From contig CAVTAL010000019.1 in the NCBI GenBank assembly GCA_963732635.1, positions 310,001 through 374,000 on the forward strand: 64,000 bases of DNA, read 5' to 3'. The DNA comes from JAKFWF01 sp963732635 (lineage in GTDB: Bacteria; Pseudomonadota; Alphaproteobacteria; Rhizobiales; Hyphomicrobiaceae). The translations under genes and the position numbers were made by a program. Below the pieces are notes generated by a model that saw only the letters and a program-made list of their open reading frames with translations, was not told the DNA's origin and did not search any database. Of the stretch, positions 46,374 to 57,764 are shown piece after piece (position 1 is the stretch's first letter; each line of letters opens with the position of its first letter).

Positions 46374-47579
46374 TCAAAAATCCAGCGGAAGCACGTCGAC
46401 CGGTTCGCCGGCCGTTACCGCTGGCGCGCCGACGGGGCGGACGAGCAAGCAGTCGGCGGCGGCGAGCGGCGAAAGCAGGGAGCTGTCTTGCGAGCGCACA
46501 GGGCGCGCGGCGAGACGGCCATCCGCGCCACGTTCCAGGGTCGCGCGCATGTAATGGGTGCGTGGGCCGTTGGCTTCGAGATCGATCGCGGCGACCGCCG
46601 AACTGAATTGCGTGGGACTGGCCTCGCGGCCGGTCAGCCGTTCGATCAGCGGCATCATGAAAACGCGGGCGCAAATCAGCGACGACACCGGATTGCCGGG
46701 TAGCCCCAGCACGTGCATGGCACCGAGGCGGCCATAGAGCATCGGCTTGCCGGGCCGCATCGCGATCTTCCAGAAGTCGAGCTTCAGGCCGCGCGCCTCC
46801 AGCACTGGACCGATCAGGTCGTGATCGCCGACGCTGGCGCCGCCGATGGTGATCAGCAGGTCGCAGCCGGCCGCCATGTCGATGTGGGCGTTGAGCGAAG
46901 CGCGAGTGTCACCAGCGATGCCGAGGAAGCGCGCCTCGCCACCGGCCGCGGCGACCATGGCGGCAACGCCATAGGGGTTCGAGCAGACGATCTGGTCGGC
47001 GGCCGGCGTGGCACCGGGCAACACCAGTTCGTCGCCGGAAGCGAGGATCGCGACGATCGGCTTGCGATGGACCTGAAGCACATCGTGACCCATGGCGGCG
47101 GCGAGCGTGATCTGTCGTGCACCGAGCCGGATGCCGGGTTTCAGCAAGTCCGCGCCGGCCTGAAAGTCACCGCCGCGTGGCCGCAGATTGCCACCGTCGG
47201 GTGTCCCCTCGCGCACGATCACGACATTGCCTTCCCTGGTGCAGTTCTCCTGGATGACGATGGTGTCGGCGCTAGCTGGAACGGGCGCGCCGGTGAAGAT
47301 GCGGACGGCTTCGCCATGACCGAGTGAACCCGCGAAACCGCGTCCGGCCGCAGCTTCGCCGATGATCTTCAAGCGCGCCGGCAAATGCGCGACATCGGAG
47401 GCGTGGACCGCGTAGCCGTCCATGGCGCTGGCATCAAACGGCGGTTGGGTGAACTTGGCCTTCAGCGGTGCCGCCAGGATACGTCCCGACGCCACCATCA
47501 GGTCGACGGTCTCTGCTGGCAAGGGTGCCGCATCGGCGAGCAACCGCGCCAACGCATCTTCGACTGGGAGCATGCCCAT
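46374..47579 (-). CDS. moeA: Molybdopterin molybdenumtransferase
   Basis: MoeA inserts molybdate into adenylated molybdopterin. The 401-residue product has PPFDASAMDGYAV, FTGAPVPASADTIVIQE, LASGDELVLPG, TIGGASVGDHD, KPMLYGRLGAMHVLGLPGNPVSS and a C-terminal PVRSQDSSLLSPLAAADCLL, all family signatures. The start was set at 47579 (MGMLPVEDAL); an ATG two codons later is also possible. It lies seven bases downstream of moaC in a trpC-moaC-moeA operon. Confidence 0.95.
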   Translation of the reverse strand: MGMLPVEDALARLLADAAPLPAETVDLMVASGRILAAPLKAKFTQPPFDASAMDGYAVHASDVAHLPARLKIIGEAAAGRGFAGSLGHGEAVRIFTGAPVPASADTIVIQENCTREGNVVIVREGTPDGGNLRPRGGDFQAGADLLKPGIRLGARQITLAAAMGHDVLQVHRKPIVAILASGDELVLPGATPAADQIVCSNPYGVAAMVAAAGGEARFLGIAGDTRASLNAHIDMAAGCDLLITIGGASVGDHDLIGPVLEARGLKLDFWKIAMRPGKPMLYGRLGAMHVLGLPGNPVSSLICARVFMMPLIERLTGREASPTQFSSAVAAIDLEANGPRTHYMRATLERGADGRLAARPVRSQDSSLLSPLAAADCLLVRPVGAPAVTAGEPVDVLPLDF

Positions 47580-47586
47580 GGTGGCG

Positions 47587-48075
47587 TCAACCCTTGGCTG
47601 AAGTTGCGCGGTACGTGCCAGAGCGGCCGCCGGTCTTTTCAAGCAAGCGGATATCGCTGATCACCATGCCTTTATCGGCGGCCTTTAGCATGTCGTAGAT
47701 CGTCAGGCAGGCGACCGATACGGCGGTCAGCGCTTCCATCTCGACGCCGGTTTGGCCCGACACGCGCACCTCGGCTGTAACGTGGATGCCGGAGCCTTCA
47801 GTTTGCAGCGCAAAATCGACCGTCGCTTTTGTGATCATCAATGGATGGCACAGCGGGATCAGTTCATGCGTCCTCTTCGCGGCCATGATGCCGGCGATGC
47901 GGGCGGTGGCGAGTACGTCGCCCTTCTTGGCGGTGCCGCCCTCGACCAGTGCCAGGGTTTCGGCCGACATCGACACGAAGCCCTCGGCAATGGCAGTGCG
48001 CGAGGTGACGGCCTTATCCGATACGTCGACCATGCGGGCTTCGCCGCGCTCGTTGAGGTGCGATAGCTTGCTCAT
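47587..48075 (-). CDS. moaC: Cyclic pyranopterin monophosphate synthase
   Basis: MoaC completes conversion of GTP to cyclic pyranopterin for molybdenum cofactor. The 162-residue product has MVDVSDKAVTSRTAIAEG, KKGDVLATARIAGIMAAKRT, ELIPLCHPLMI (with the catalytic-region His) and GVEMEALTAVSVACLTIYDM plus the late KGMVISDIRLLEKTGGRSG. The start overlaps the trpC stop by four bases (ATGA). Confidence 0.97.
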   Translation of the reverse strand: MSKLSHLNERGEARMVDVSDKAVTSRTAIAEGFVSMSAETLALVEGGTAKKGDVLATARIAGIMAAKRTHELIPLCHPLMITKATVDFALQTEGSGIHVTAEVRVSGQTGVEMEALTAVSVACLTIYDMLKAADKGMVISDIRLLEKTGGRSGTYRATSAKG

Positions 48076-48870
48076 GCGACGAGGCCTAACAGTGCGCGCG
48101 TTGCGGCGGCAACGTCTGGTTGCCGCATCAGACTTTCGCCGACCAGGAAGGTCCCGACGCCGACCTTGCCCAGGCGCGCGATGTCGGCTGGCGTGAAGAT
48201 GCCGCTCTCGCCGATGACGATGCGATCCTGCGGCACCTTCGGCGCCAATGCCTCGGTGGTCGCGAGGGAAACCTCGAAGGTCTTGAGATTGCGGTTATTG
48301 ATGCCGATCATGCGACAGTCGAGCTTCAGCGCCCGGTCGAGTTCGGCTGCATCGTGGACCTCGGTGATCGCGTCCATGCCCCAGTCGCGGGCGGCCGACG
48401 CGAGATCCCGCGCCACTGCGTCTTCGATCTGCGCCAGGATGATCAGGATGCAGTCAGCTCCCCAGGCGCGGGCTTCGGCCACTTGATAGGTGTCGAGCAT
48501 GAAGTCCTTGCGCAGGACCGGCAGGGTGCAGGCGGCACGTGCGTTCGTCAGGTATTCTGGCGCGCCTTGGAATGACGGCGTGTCGGTCAGGATCGAAAGG
48601 CATGCAGCTCCCCCCGCCTCGTATGCGCGGGCGAGGGCTGGCGGGTCGAAGTCTTCACGGATCAGGCCCTTCGAGGGTGACGCCTTCTTGATCTCTGCGA
48701 TCAATGCGCTCTTTCCAATCGGCGAGTTTCGCCTCGATGGCTCCCGCAAATGGCCTTACCGGTGGCGCGGCGCGGGCGCGCTTGGTCAGCGCCGACAGGG
48801 GGCAAGCCTCTTTTGCGGCCGCGATTTCGACGAGCTTGTAGGCGGTGATCTTCTGCAGGATGTCGGTCAT
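48072..48870 (-). CDS. trpC: Indole-3-glycerol phosphate synthase (frameshift)
   Basis: TrpC closes the indole ring in tryptophan synthesis. From the ATG at 48870 the N-terminus is TDILQKITAYKLVEIAAAK, then the frame shifts at 48717-48718 (one extra T on the coding strand): KLAD continues as GKSALIAEIKKASPSKGLI in the next frame. Joined length is 265 residues, normal. The core has catalytic lysines in AEIKKASPSKG and LRKDFM and ends with GINNRNLKTFEV, GESGIFTPADI and FLVGESLMR. It heads the trpC-moaC-moeA operon; trpD, often upstream, is absent here. Confidence 0.94.
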
Positions 48871-48948
48871 GGTGACGATATACGCGCGAGGGGCGTCGGC
48901 GGGAAGCCGGGACGACATTGGATTTGAAGTCAGGGACGAATATTTGCA

Positions 48949-48999
48949 TTGACACGTGAACTATGATCACGTAATGTGAACGAAGTTCATGTGCTGTTC
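48949..48999 (+). promoter_or_regulatory. Predicted promoter with a LexA-type box (GTTC-N7-GTTC)
   Basis: TTGACA (48949-48954) and TAATGT (48972-48977) are spaced 17 bases. GTTC-N7-GTTC at 48985-48999 would lie at the transcription start of the DUF2157 gene and matches the alphaproteobacterial LexA direct repeat. It is a pattern match only; one such site can occur by chance. Confidence 0.45.
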
Positions 49000-49028
49000 G
49001 TAGTATGTCAACCTGCGATGGAGCGCCC

Positions 49029-50147
49029 ATGTCGCTACCCTGGTCCTACACCAACCGCCTCGGCCGCGATGTCGACCGCTGGCACAAGGCTGGCTACCTC
49101 GATGGCGACGGGCGAACGAAGATCCTTGCCGATGTCGCCGCGCGCCGCAGCCTGATCAGTCTGCCGCAAGCGTTGGCGATCCTCGGCGCGACGCTGATTT
49201 GTTTCTCTGCCATGACCTTCGTCGCCGCCAATTGGCAAGAGATGTCTAAGCTCGCCAAGCTGCTGCTGCTCGGGTTCGGCATGTGGAGTGCATACGGCGC
49301 GGCGGCGGTGCTGTTCAGTCGCAAGCAGCCCATTTTTGGACATGCCGCCGTGCTGGTCGGAACCGGTGTGTTCGGGGCCGGTATTATGCTGATCGCCCAG
49401 ATGTACCACATGGAAGGCAACCCGCCGGACGCAGTCCTGATGTGGGCGCTGGGCGCGCTGCTCGCCGGCGCGGTATTCCAATCGGGCCCGGCGCTGGCCT
49501 TGTCCATGCTGCTCATGGGCCTGTGGAGTGGTTGGGAAATGTCGCTGACCTCGGGCGTACACTGGCCGTTCCTGATCGGCTGGGCTGCGGTCGCCTCCTG
49601 TTTCCTGTGGCTGCGGTGGCGTCCCGGACTCCATTTGTCGGCATTCACCCTTTCGGGTTGGATCATCTCGCTCGGCGAAAAGCTGCCGCACGGGCCGCAT
49701 TTCTGGCTGATCGCGTTGATCGGTTTCGCCATTGCGGCGATGGCAATACTCGCCAACCGGCAGATACCTGAGGCCTTCGAGGGGCGAGTGGCGGCAGTGG
49801 CACCGACAGCCGCCAACTACGGCCTGTCACTCGGCTTCATCGGGTTGATGCTGCTGCAATTCTCCCGCACCATTCCGCTCGGCCGACTGTCGATCCTGGC
49901 CATCGCGACCCTAATTATCGTCATCGCGGTGATTGCCTGGGCCATGCACACGCGCAACCAGCCGGCACTTTGGATTTCGTATGCTGCATTTTCGGCCGAG
50001 ATCCTGGCGCTGTACTTCAAGACGCTGGGCACGCTGATCGATACGTCCCTGTTCTTTGGCCTCGCCGGGCTCCTCGTGATCGCGCTTTCGACGGCGGCGG
50101 TGCGGTTGATGAAGCACAATCCCACCCTGGCCGAAGGAGGCCGCTGA
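49029..50147 (+). CDS. DUF2157 membrane protein
   Basis: A 372-residue protein. The cytoplasmic N-terminus has WHKAGYLDGDGRTKILADVAAR, as in DUF2157, followed by about ten membrane helices. The family has no known function but is typically paired with GDYXXLXY proteins, as here. The start at 49029 has a GGAG five bases upstream; an ATG 24 bases earlier is possible. Its stop shares a base with the next start. Confidence 0.85.
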   Translation: MSLPWSYTNRLGRDVDRWHKAGYLDGDGRTKILADVAARRSLISLPQALAILGATLICFSAMTFVAANWQEMSKLAKLLLLGFGMWSAYGAAAVLFSRKQPIFGHAAVLVGTGVFGAGIMLIAQMYHMEGNPPDAVLMWALGALLAGAVFQSGPALALSMLLMGLWSGWEMSLTSGVHWPFLIGWAAVASCFLWLRWRPGLHLSAFTLSGWIISLGEKLPHGPHFWLIALIGFAIAAMAILANRQIPEAFEGRVAAVAPTAANYGLSLGFIGLMLLQFSRTIPLGRLSILAIATLIIVIAVIAWAMHTRNQPALWISYAAFSAEILALYFKTLGTLIDTSLFFGLAGLLVIALSTAAVRLMKHNPTLAEGGR

Positions 50148-50758
50148 TGAAATTCGCCCTTCCAGAACGCAAATGGCTGATCGCCGGGCTCGTCGTTGCC
50201 GGCCTGCAGACCGCCGCCCTCGGCTCGATGGTGTGGGATCGGATACAACTCATCAAAAACGGCCGCGAAATCGTACTGCCCATCGTGCCGGTCGACCCTC
50301 GATCCTTGTTTCGCGGCGACTACGTGATCCTGAGCTACGAGGCGCAGCAGGTGCCCGCATCGCTGATCACTCCCGAACTCGATGCCAAGCGACCGCGCGA
50401 ATTCTATGTGCGATTGGGCAAGACAGGCGATAATTGGGCGCCGGTCGGGCTGGCGGAGCAGGCGATGCCAGCCACTGCCGACCAAATCTCGGTCAAGGCG
50501 CGCACGCGGTTTGGCTATTGGCAGCCTCGCGTGGTGCGACCGGCGGGGACGACCAACAATCCGCAACGCGAGCCAACGCTGCAGGTCCGCTATGGCATCG
50601 AGAGCTACTTTGTTGCGGAAGGTAAAGGGTTGGCACTTGAGCAGATGGCACGGGAGAAGAAACTCGCAGCCGTGATTGCGGTCGATGCCCGGGGCAACGC
50701 CGCCATCAAAGGCCTGATGATCGACGGCAAGCTCCAGTACGAGGAGCCGCTGCTGTGA
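50147..50758 (+). CDS. GDYXXLXY-domain protein
   Basis: A 203-residue protein anchored by an N-terminal helix (LIAGLVVAGLQTAALGSMVW). The family motif is RGDYVILSYEA (GDYxxLxY), and a second conserved part is VRYGIESYFVAEGKGLALEQ. Proteins of this type are usually encoded next to DUF2157 genes, often overlapping as here. They face the periplasm; function unknown. Confidence 0.9.
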   Translation: MKFALPERKWLIAGLVVAGLQTAALGSMVWDRIQLIKNGREIVLPIVPVDPRSLFRGDYVILSYEAQQVPASLITPELDAKRPREFYVRLGKTGDNWAPVGLAEQAMPATADQISVKARTRFGYWQPRVVRPAGTTNNPQREPTLQVRYGIESYFVAEGKGLALEQMAREKKLAAVIAVDARGNAAIKGLMIDGKLQYEEPLL

Positions 50759-50843
50759 TCCGCGAAAAAAGTGGGTGGCGGCGGGCGACCCGGATCGACT
50801 AGGTTGCCTCCGCCTATTCGCACAGTCCCCAAGGAGAGCTGCC

Positions 50844-51191
50844 ATGTCGATCACCCGCCACGAGCCGTCGAAGATCTATTCCAAGGTCGTCGAGGCCAAC
50901 AACTTCGTCTACACCTCTGGCATCGTCGCCGACGACGTCACACAGGATGCCAAGGGCCAAACCACCCAAATCCTCAAGGAACTTGACCGGTTGTTGAAGC
51001 TCGCCGGCACCGACAAGACCAAGGTCGTATCCGCCACGATCTGGCTGACAGACATCCGCCTGCGCGACAGCATGAACGAAGCCTGGAACGCCTGGACGGG
51101 CGGCAATAATCTGCCCGGCCGCGCCTGCGTCGAAGCCAAGCTCGCCGACCCGCGCATGCTGGTCGAGATCGCCCTGATCGCGACGAAGTAG
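50844..51191 (+). CDS. RidA-family protein (enamine/imine deaminase)
   Basis: A 115-residue YjgF/YER057c/UK114 protein: VYTSGIVADDVTQDAKGQTTQILKELDRLL, VVSATIWLTDIR and GRACVEAKLADPRMLVEI, the last with the conserved active-site arginine. RidA members deaminate reactive enamines from PLP enzymes. An AAGGAGA ribosome-binding site precedes the ATG. Confidence 0.93.
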   Translation: MSITRHEPSKIYSKVVEANNFVYTSGIVADDVTQDAKGQTTQILKELDRLLKLAGTDKTKVVSATIWLTDIRLRDSMNEAWNAWTGGNNLPGRACVEAKLADPRMLVEIALIATK

Positions 51192-51269
51192 ATTCGCGAT
51201 CATGTCGCATCCGGCTGGCTCCACGGAGCCAGGAGCTGCCGGATGCGACCACCATGATGAGTTCTGCCG

Positions 51270-51710
51270 ATGAGCGACCAGCGTTCGCCGCCAAGCCTGC
51301 GCGCCCACTATCCGCATTTCCTCACCGTCCAGACCCGCTGGATGGACAACGACCTCTACGGTCACGTCAACAACGTGACGTACTATTCGTATTTCGACTC
51401 GGTGGTGAACCGTTACCTGATCGATCCCGGTGGATTAGACATCCATGCCGGCAGCACGATTGGCTTCGTCGTCGAAAGCCATTGCCGCTTCCACAAGCCG
51501 TTCGCCTACCCAGAAGATATCGACGCCGGGCTGAGAGTGAGCAAACTCGGCGCGTCATCGGTGCGCTACGAGTTGGCACTGTTCGGCCGCAACGAGGACA
51601 AGGCTCGCGCCGATGGCCATTTCGTGCATGTGTTCGTCGACCGGGCGACGCAGCGACCGGCGCCCATGCCGGCAAAGCTACGTGAGGCCCTGGCGCGGCT
51701 CATGCGTTAA
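51270..51710 (+). CDS. Acyl-CoA thioesterase, 4-hydroxybenzoyl-CoA thioesterase type
   Basis: A 146-residue hot-dog-fold protein with the catalytic Asp and helix motif RWMDNDLYGHVNNVTYYSYFD, followed by FVVESHCRFHKPFAYPEDI. It hydrolyses acyl-CoA or acyl-ACP thioesters; chain length is not predictable. Normal length and start. Confidence 0.92.
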   Translation: MSDQRSPPSLRAHYPHFLTVQTRWMDNDLYGHVNNVTYYSYFDSVVNRYLIDPGGLDIHAGSTIGFVVESHCRFHKPFAYPEDIDAGLRVSKLGASSVRYELALFGRNEDKARADGHFVHVFVDRATQRPAPMPAKLREALARLMR

Positions 51711-51830
51711 CGAAACGTATACGGGACCAGCGGTTTAGGTAGGGTTCTGTTCACTCCTTCTCAATCTTCATTCAATCAATACCGCCTACAGTGCCGTGAT
51801 CGAGTAACAGGCCTGTCGGAGTATCGGCTG

Positions 51831-54134
51831 ATGAGTACGGTTGCCTTGCGCGCGACTTTCGTGCGCGGACTTTCGCTGGCGCGCGACAACGCCTCTATCC
51901 TTGCGATGTTCGCCACCGCCCTGTTCCTGTCGGCCCTGCTGCTGTTCTCGGTCCAACCGATCTTTGCCAAGATGGTGTTGCCAAAGCTCGGCGGTTCGCC
52001 GGCGGTATGGGCCGTGTCGATGGTGTTCTTCCAGGCGGTACTGCTTGCCGGCTACGGTTACGCCCATCTGCTCAATCGCCATTGCCCGCAGCGCCAGGTG
52101 CCGCTGGTGCATCTAAGCTTGATGGGCGTGGCGTCGCTCGCTCTGCCGTTCGGTCTGCCGAGCTTCGCCAATGATCCGCCAGCGGGCGATGCATATTTCT
52201 GGCTGATGGGCGTGCTGACGGTCGGCGTCGGGCTGCCATTCTTCGCTGTGTCCGCCAATGCGCCACTGCTGCAGTCCTGGTTCGCCCGTTCCGGTCATCC
52301 GCAGGCCAACGATCCCTATTTCCTCTATGGCGCCTCGAACTTTGGTTCACTGATCGCGCTGCTGGCTTATCCGATAGCGATCGAGCCCGTGCTCGGTCTG
52401 TCGCGCCAGGCTGGCATCTGGACCACCGGATTTCTAACACTTGGGATGCTGATCGCGATCTGCGGATTGCTGGTGCTGCCGGCCAAGAATGCCGAGGCGG
52501 CGCAGGCAGTCTCGAATGATACGGCCGCCACGCCCATCTCCTGGACCAAATGCCTGACCTGGGTCTGGCTCGCCGCCATCCCGTCTGGGCTGCTGGTGTC
52601 GTTCACGAGTTACATGACGACCGACATTGCCTCGGCGCCTTTCCTGTGGGTGATCCCGCTGGCGCTGTTCCTTGCCACCTTCATCATGGTGTTCCGTGAC
52701 AAGCCGATGGTGCCGCATCACCTGCTGGTGCGGGCGCAGCCGGTGCTGGTAGCGATGACTGTACTTGGTCTTTCGACCTCCACCAGCCATAGCTGGCTGC
52801 TGGTCATCTGCGCGGGCTTCGCCGCCTTCTTCGTGACGACGCTTGTTTGCCATCGCGAACTCTATGACCAGCGCCCGGCAAGCAGCGATCTCACCGCCTT
52901 CTACATGTGGATGTCGCTCGGCGGCGTGCTAGGCGGCGTGTTCGCGGCGCTGATCGCACCGCAGATCTTCAACGCCATCTACGAATTCCCGCTGCTGTTG
53001 TTGGCCGGTCTGGCCTCGCGCGCCGGCCTCGCCAAGGCATGGGACGATCTGCAGGAGCGTCGTCAGGCGCTGCAGCTTGCCGGCGGCGCGGTGGCGTTCG
53101 TGCTCGCTCTGGCGGCGGCGATTAGCGTCGGCCTGATTGGCGCGGCATTGGCGGCCAAGCTGTCGTCGATGGTGGCGGCGGCCTGCGCCGTCTACGTCCT
53201 GCTGTTCATCGAAAAGCCGCTGCGTCAGACGGCAATCGCGCTGGTACTGGCGGTGTCGCTGCTATCGCTGCCGTCGAACATGAATTTCGGCTTTGCCGAG
53301 CGCTCGTTCTTTGGTGTCCATCGTGTGAGCATGAGCGCCGACCAGTCGATGCGCATGCTGTTCCACGGCACCACGCTGCACGGCGCCATGCAGTTGAAGG
53401 ACGAGGCTGGCCGCCCGGTCGAAGCTCCCTTGCCGGCCACTTATTATCATCCGGCGAGCCCGATGGCGCGTGGCGTCGACGTCGCCCGCAAGGCAACCGG
53501 CAAGAACGACGGCGGCCTCGTCGTCGGCTCGGTCGGCGTCGGCGCCGGCTCGATGGCCTGTTATGCTCGCGCCAATGAAGACTGGCGCTTCTACGAAATC
53601 GATCCGGTGGTGGTGAAACTCGCCCGCGATCCGAAGCTATTCACGTTCTTCTCGCGTTGCCGGCCCGATGCCGCGTTCGTGTTGGGTGATGCCCGGCTGA
53701 CGCTGGCCAAGGAACCCGCCACGCTCTTCGACTACCTCCTGATCGATGCGTTCTCGTCCGACAGCATCCCGGTACATCTGCTGACCCGGGAAGCGCTGGA
53801 ACTCTATCTGTCGCGTCTGTCGCCGAATGGCCTGCTCGCCTTGCACGTCTCAAATCGGCACATGGATCTCGATGAGGTCGCCTCGACCCTGGTGCGGTCG
53901 ATCCCCGGCATCAGCGGCATGGTGGTGCGCGACGTTGTCGAAAAGCTGAGCTTCGCCAGCACCAACTCGAACGTGGTGCTGATCGCCAAGTCACCGGCCG
54001 TGCTGGCCGATGTCGCCGGCTGGAAGGGGGCAACGCCCATCGGCCCGGTCAAGGCTGGCGCCAAAGCGGACAAGCCCTGGACCGACGACTATTCGAACGT
54101 GTTGGGCGCGATTTTGCGCAAGAACGGATATTGA
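51831..54134 (+). CDS. Membrane / spermidine-synthase-like fusion protein
   Basis: A 767-residue protein. Residues ~20-480 form ten or more membrane helices of a transporter-like domain (FATALFLSALLLFSVQPIFAKMVLPKLGG at the start). Residues ~485-767 form a spermidine-synthase-type Rossmann domain: GSVGVGAGSMACYA (~565), FYEIDPVVVKLA, LGDARLTLA and DYLLIDAFSSDSIPVHLLTREA. Such fusions are widespread but few are tested. Whether it makes a polyamine or another SAM-derived product is unknown. No frameshift. Confidence 0.88.
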   Translation: MSTVALRATFVRGLSLARDNASILAMFATALFLSALLLFSVQPIFAKMVLPKLGGSPAVWAVSMVFFQAVLLAGYGYAHLLNRHCPQRQVPLVHLSLMGVASLALPFGLPSFANDPPAGDAYFWLMGVLTVGVGLPFFAVSANAPLLQSWFARSGHPQANDPYFLYGASNFGSLIALLAYPIAIEPVLGLSRQAGIWTTGFLTLGMLIAICGLLVLPAKNAEAAQAVSNDTAATPISWTKCLTWVWLAAIPSGLLVSFTSYMTTDIASAPFLWVIPLALFLATFIMVFRDKPMVPHHLLVRAQPVLVAMTVLGLSTSTSHSWLLVICAGFAAFFVTTLVCHRELYDQRPASSDLTAFYMWMSLGGVLGGVFAALIAPQIFNAIYEFPLLLLAGLASRAGLAKAWDDLQERRQALQLAGGAVAFVLALAAAISVGLIGAALAAKLSSMVAAACAVYVLLFIEKPLRQTAIALVLAVSLLSLPSNMNFGFAERSFFGVHRVSMSADQSMRMLFHGTTLHGAMQLKDEAGRPVEAPLPATYYHPASPMARGVDVARKATGKNDGGLVVGSVGVGAGSMACYARANEDWRFYEIDPVVVKLARDPKLFTFFSRCRPDAAFVLGDARLTLAKEPATLFDYLLIDAFSSDSIPVHLLTREALELYLSRLSPNGLLALHVSNRHMDLDEVASTLVRSIPGISGMVVRDVVEKLSFASTNSNVVLIAKSPAVLADVAGWKGATPIGPVKAGAKADKPWTDDYSNVLGAILRKNGY

Positions 54135-54220
54135 GCGCGGCAATCGACACGACGGCGAACGTCAAAGGGCGGATCGGCGATGGCCGGTCCGCCTTTCTGC
54201 TTTTTGGAATTGTCGAACGC

Positions 54221-55753
<1,533 letters not shown>

Positions 55754-55909
55754 GTAAAGTGCCTGTCGCTCTGGTCGATTTGCCGGCATGGCCCGGCCCA
55801 CCCTTGAGCCCTTAGCATGGGCTCGCGGGGAGGCAAATCAGCCTATGGGAGAAGGCTATGCGGACTTTGTCGGATGAGGTGGGGCCCTAGCGGCTCCAGG
55901 ATGTGCGAG

Positions 55910-56785
55910 CTACTTGGCGTAGCGTCTGGCTGCCGCGACGCAGAGCACGACCGCCGCCGTGACCGCGACCATCGACAGGGTGACGGCTTCACTGAGCAGG
56001 AGGGCCGCCAGACACAATCCAAAGAATGGCTGCAGCAGTTGCAACTGGCCGATCGCAGCGGTGCCGCCCTGGGCCAGGCCGCGATACCAGAAAACGAAGC
56101 CGATCAACATGCTGAACAGCGAAACATATCCAAGGCCCGAGCCAGGCGGGCAGGGCGATGCCGGCGAAGCTCTTGCGGCATTGTAATCGACGTGCCAGCG
56201 GCAGCATCACCGGCAGCGACAGGACCAGCGCCCATGAGATCACTTGCCAGCCGCCGAGTTTGCGCGACAACTTGGCGCCCTCCGCATAACCGAGGCCACA
56301 CAGAATGATCGCCGCCAGCATCAGCAGGTCGCCGGTGGTTGAAGCGGCACGGCTGTCGGCCGAAGGCAAAGCCTGCCACCAGCGCGCTGCCAAGGCACGA
56401 GAACAGCCAGAACGCGGGCCGAGGGCGCTCACCGTCCACGCAGGACCGCGAACAGTGCGGTCGCCAGCGGCAGCAGACCGATGAAGACGATCGAGTCGCG
56501 CCGAATTGATATGCTGCAACGCGAGTGCGGTTAGCAGCGGGAAGCCGATAACGACGCCGACCGCGACGATCGCAAGCGAGCTTGAGATCACCGCGTTCTG
56601 GTTTGCGGCTGACGCGCAAAGCAGCAGCATGGCGCCGCCGAGCACGCCGGCGATGGTCGCGCGGGCTGTGCTCAGGAATGACCGGATCGAAAGCCATCAC
56701 CGCGACGCGCGTCGCCGGCAGCGAACCGCTGAAGATCAAGACACCGATGCAGCCCGTTTACCCATCCAGCCGTTTGTCTTGCTCA
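55910..56785 (-). pseudogene. EamA/DMT-family transporter, multiply frameshifted
   Basis: Pieces of one drug/metabolite transporter lie in three frames: MSKTNGWM at the start (56785), LIFSGSLPATRVAVMAFDPV, LGGAMLLLCASAANQNAV and LQHINSAR, then TGDLLMLAAIILCGLGYAEG, and MLIGFVFWYRGLAQGGTAAI to the stop. At least five frame changes are needed in under 900 bases, far more than elsewhere in the window. It lies divergent from a MocR-type regulator remnant, a common pairing. Either a decayed gene or a badly assembled patch. Confidence 0.8.
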
Positions 56786-56915
56786 TCGAAGCCCTCCGTC
56801 TCGATCGGCTGTAACAGTCGGCACGGCGTATCCGATTTCAGGCTGGCAGTTGGTCCAGATGACAGACCAGTACAATTACTAGCCAGACAGTTATGGCAGG
56901 TGACAGCAGCTACAG

Positions 56916-57764
56916 ATGCGCGCGGCAGACGGCGAAGTGCGAACATTGGTTGGTGGTGTCATGGCAGGCGATCAATGCCCGGATCGCCGCGCGCAGTCTG
57001 TCGCAGGGCGAGAAATTGCCGTCGATCCGGGCGCTTCGCCGAAGTCCATGCGGGTCTCGAAATCGACGGTGGTCGAGGCTACGAGAGGCTGGTGGCGGAA
57101 GGGGCGATACGGTCACGGCCGGGCTCGGGCTTCTACGTCGCGGGCCATTTGCCGCCGCTGTCGCTGGCCGCAGATCGGCCCGAGACGGGATCGGGAGATC
57201 GATCCGCTGTGGGTGTCGCGGCAATCGCTCGAGGCGGACGAGGGAATGTTGAAACCGGGCTGCGGCTGGCTGCCGGCAGTCATGGGCGCCTGAAGCGCGG
57301 CATGCGACAGCGCGCTGCGCCGCTTGCCCGCGCTCGACAGCGCCGCGCTCGACCGACTACGGCCGCGCCGCTGGGGCTGCTGGCGCTGCGCCAGTTGCTC
57401 GCCCGGCGGCATGGGCGAGCGCGGCATCGACGGCTGCCAGCCGAGCAGATCATGCTGACCGAATCTGGGAACGCAGGCGATCGACCTGCTGTGCCGCTAC
57501 CTGATCGAGCCGGGCGATGCGGTTCTGGTCGACGATCCGTGCTACTTCAATTTCCATGGCGCTGCTGCGGGCTCATCGCGCCAAGCATCATCAGCGTCCC
57601 CTACACGCCGGAGCGGACCGGACGATCGAGCTGTTCGAGCAGGCGCTCGCCGAGCATCGGCCGCGCCTCTACATCACCAACTCGGCGCTGCACAACCCGA
57701 CCGGGGCAACGCTTTCGCCGGTGGTCGCCCACCGCGTGCTGAAGCTCGCCGAGCAGGCGGCGGC
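56916..57764 (+). pseudogene. MocR/PdxR-type regulator (GntR-aminotransferase), frameshifted and 3'-truncated
   Basis: Fragments in several frames spell a GntR DNA-binding start (AINARIAARSLSQGEKLPSIRA, YERLVAEGAIRSRPGSGFYVAG) and part of an aminotransferase-like domain (LLALRQLLARR, AEQIMLTES, YITNSALHNPTGATLSPVVAHRV). Homology stops at about 57764, exactly where the stop codon of the convergent gene begins. The last ~150 residues, including the PLP lysine region, are absent. Divergent from the transporter remnant it presumably regulated. Clearly non-functional as written. Confidence 0.8.
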
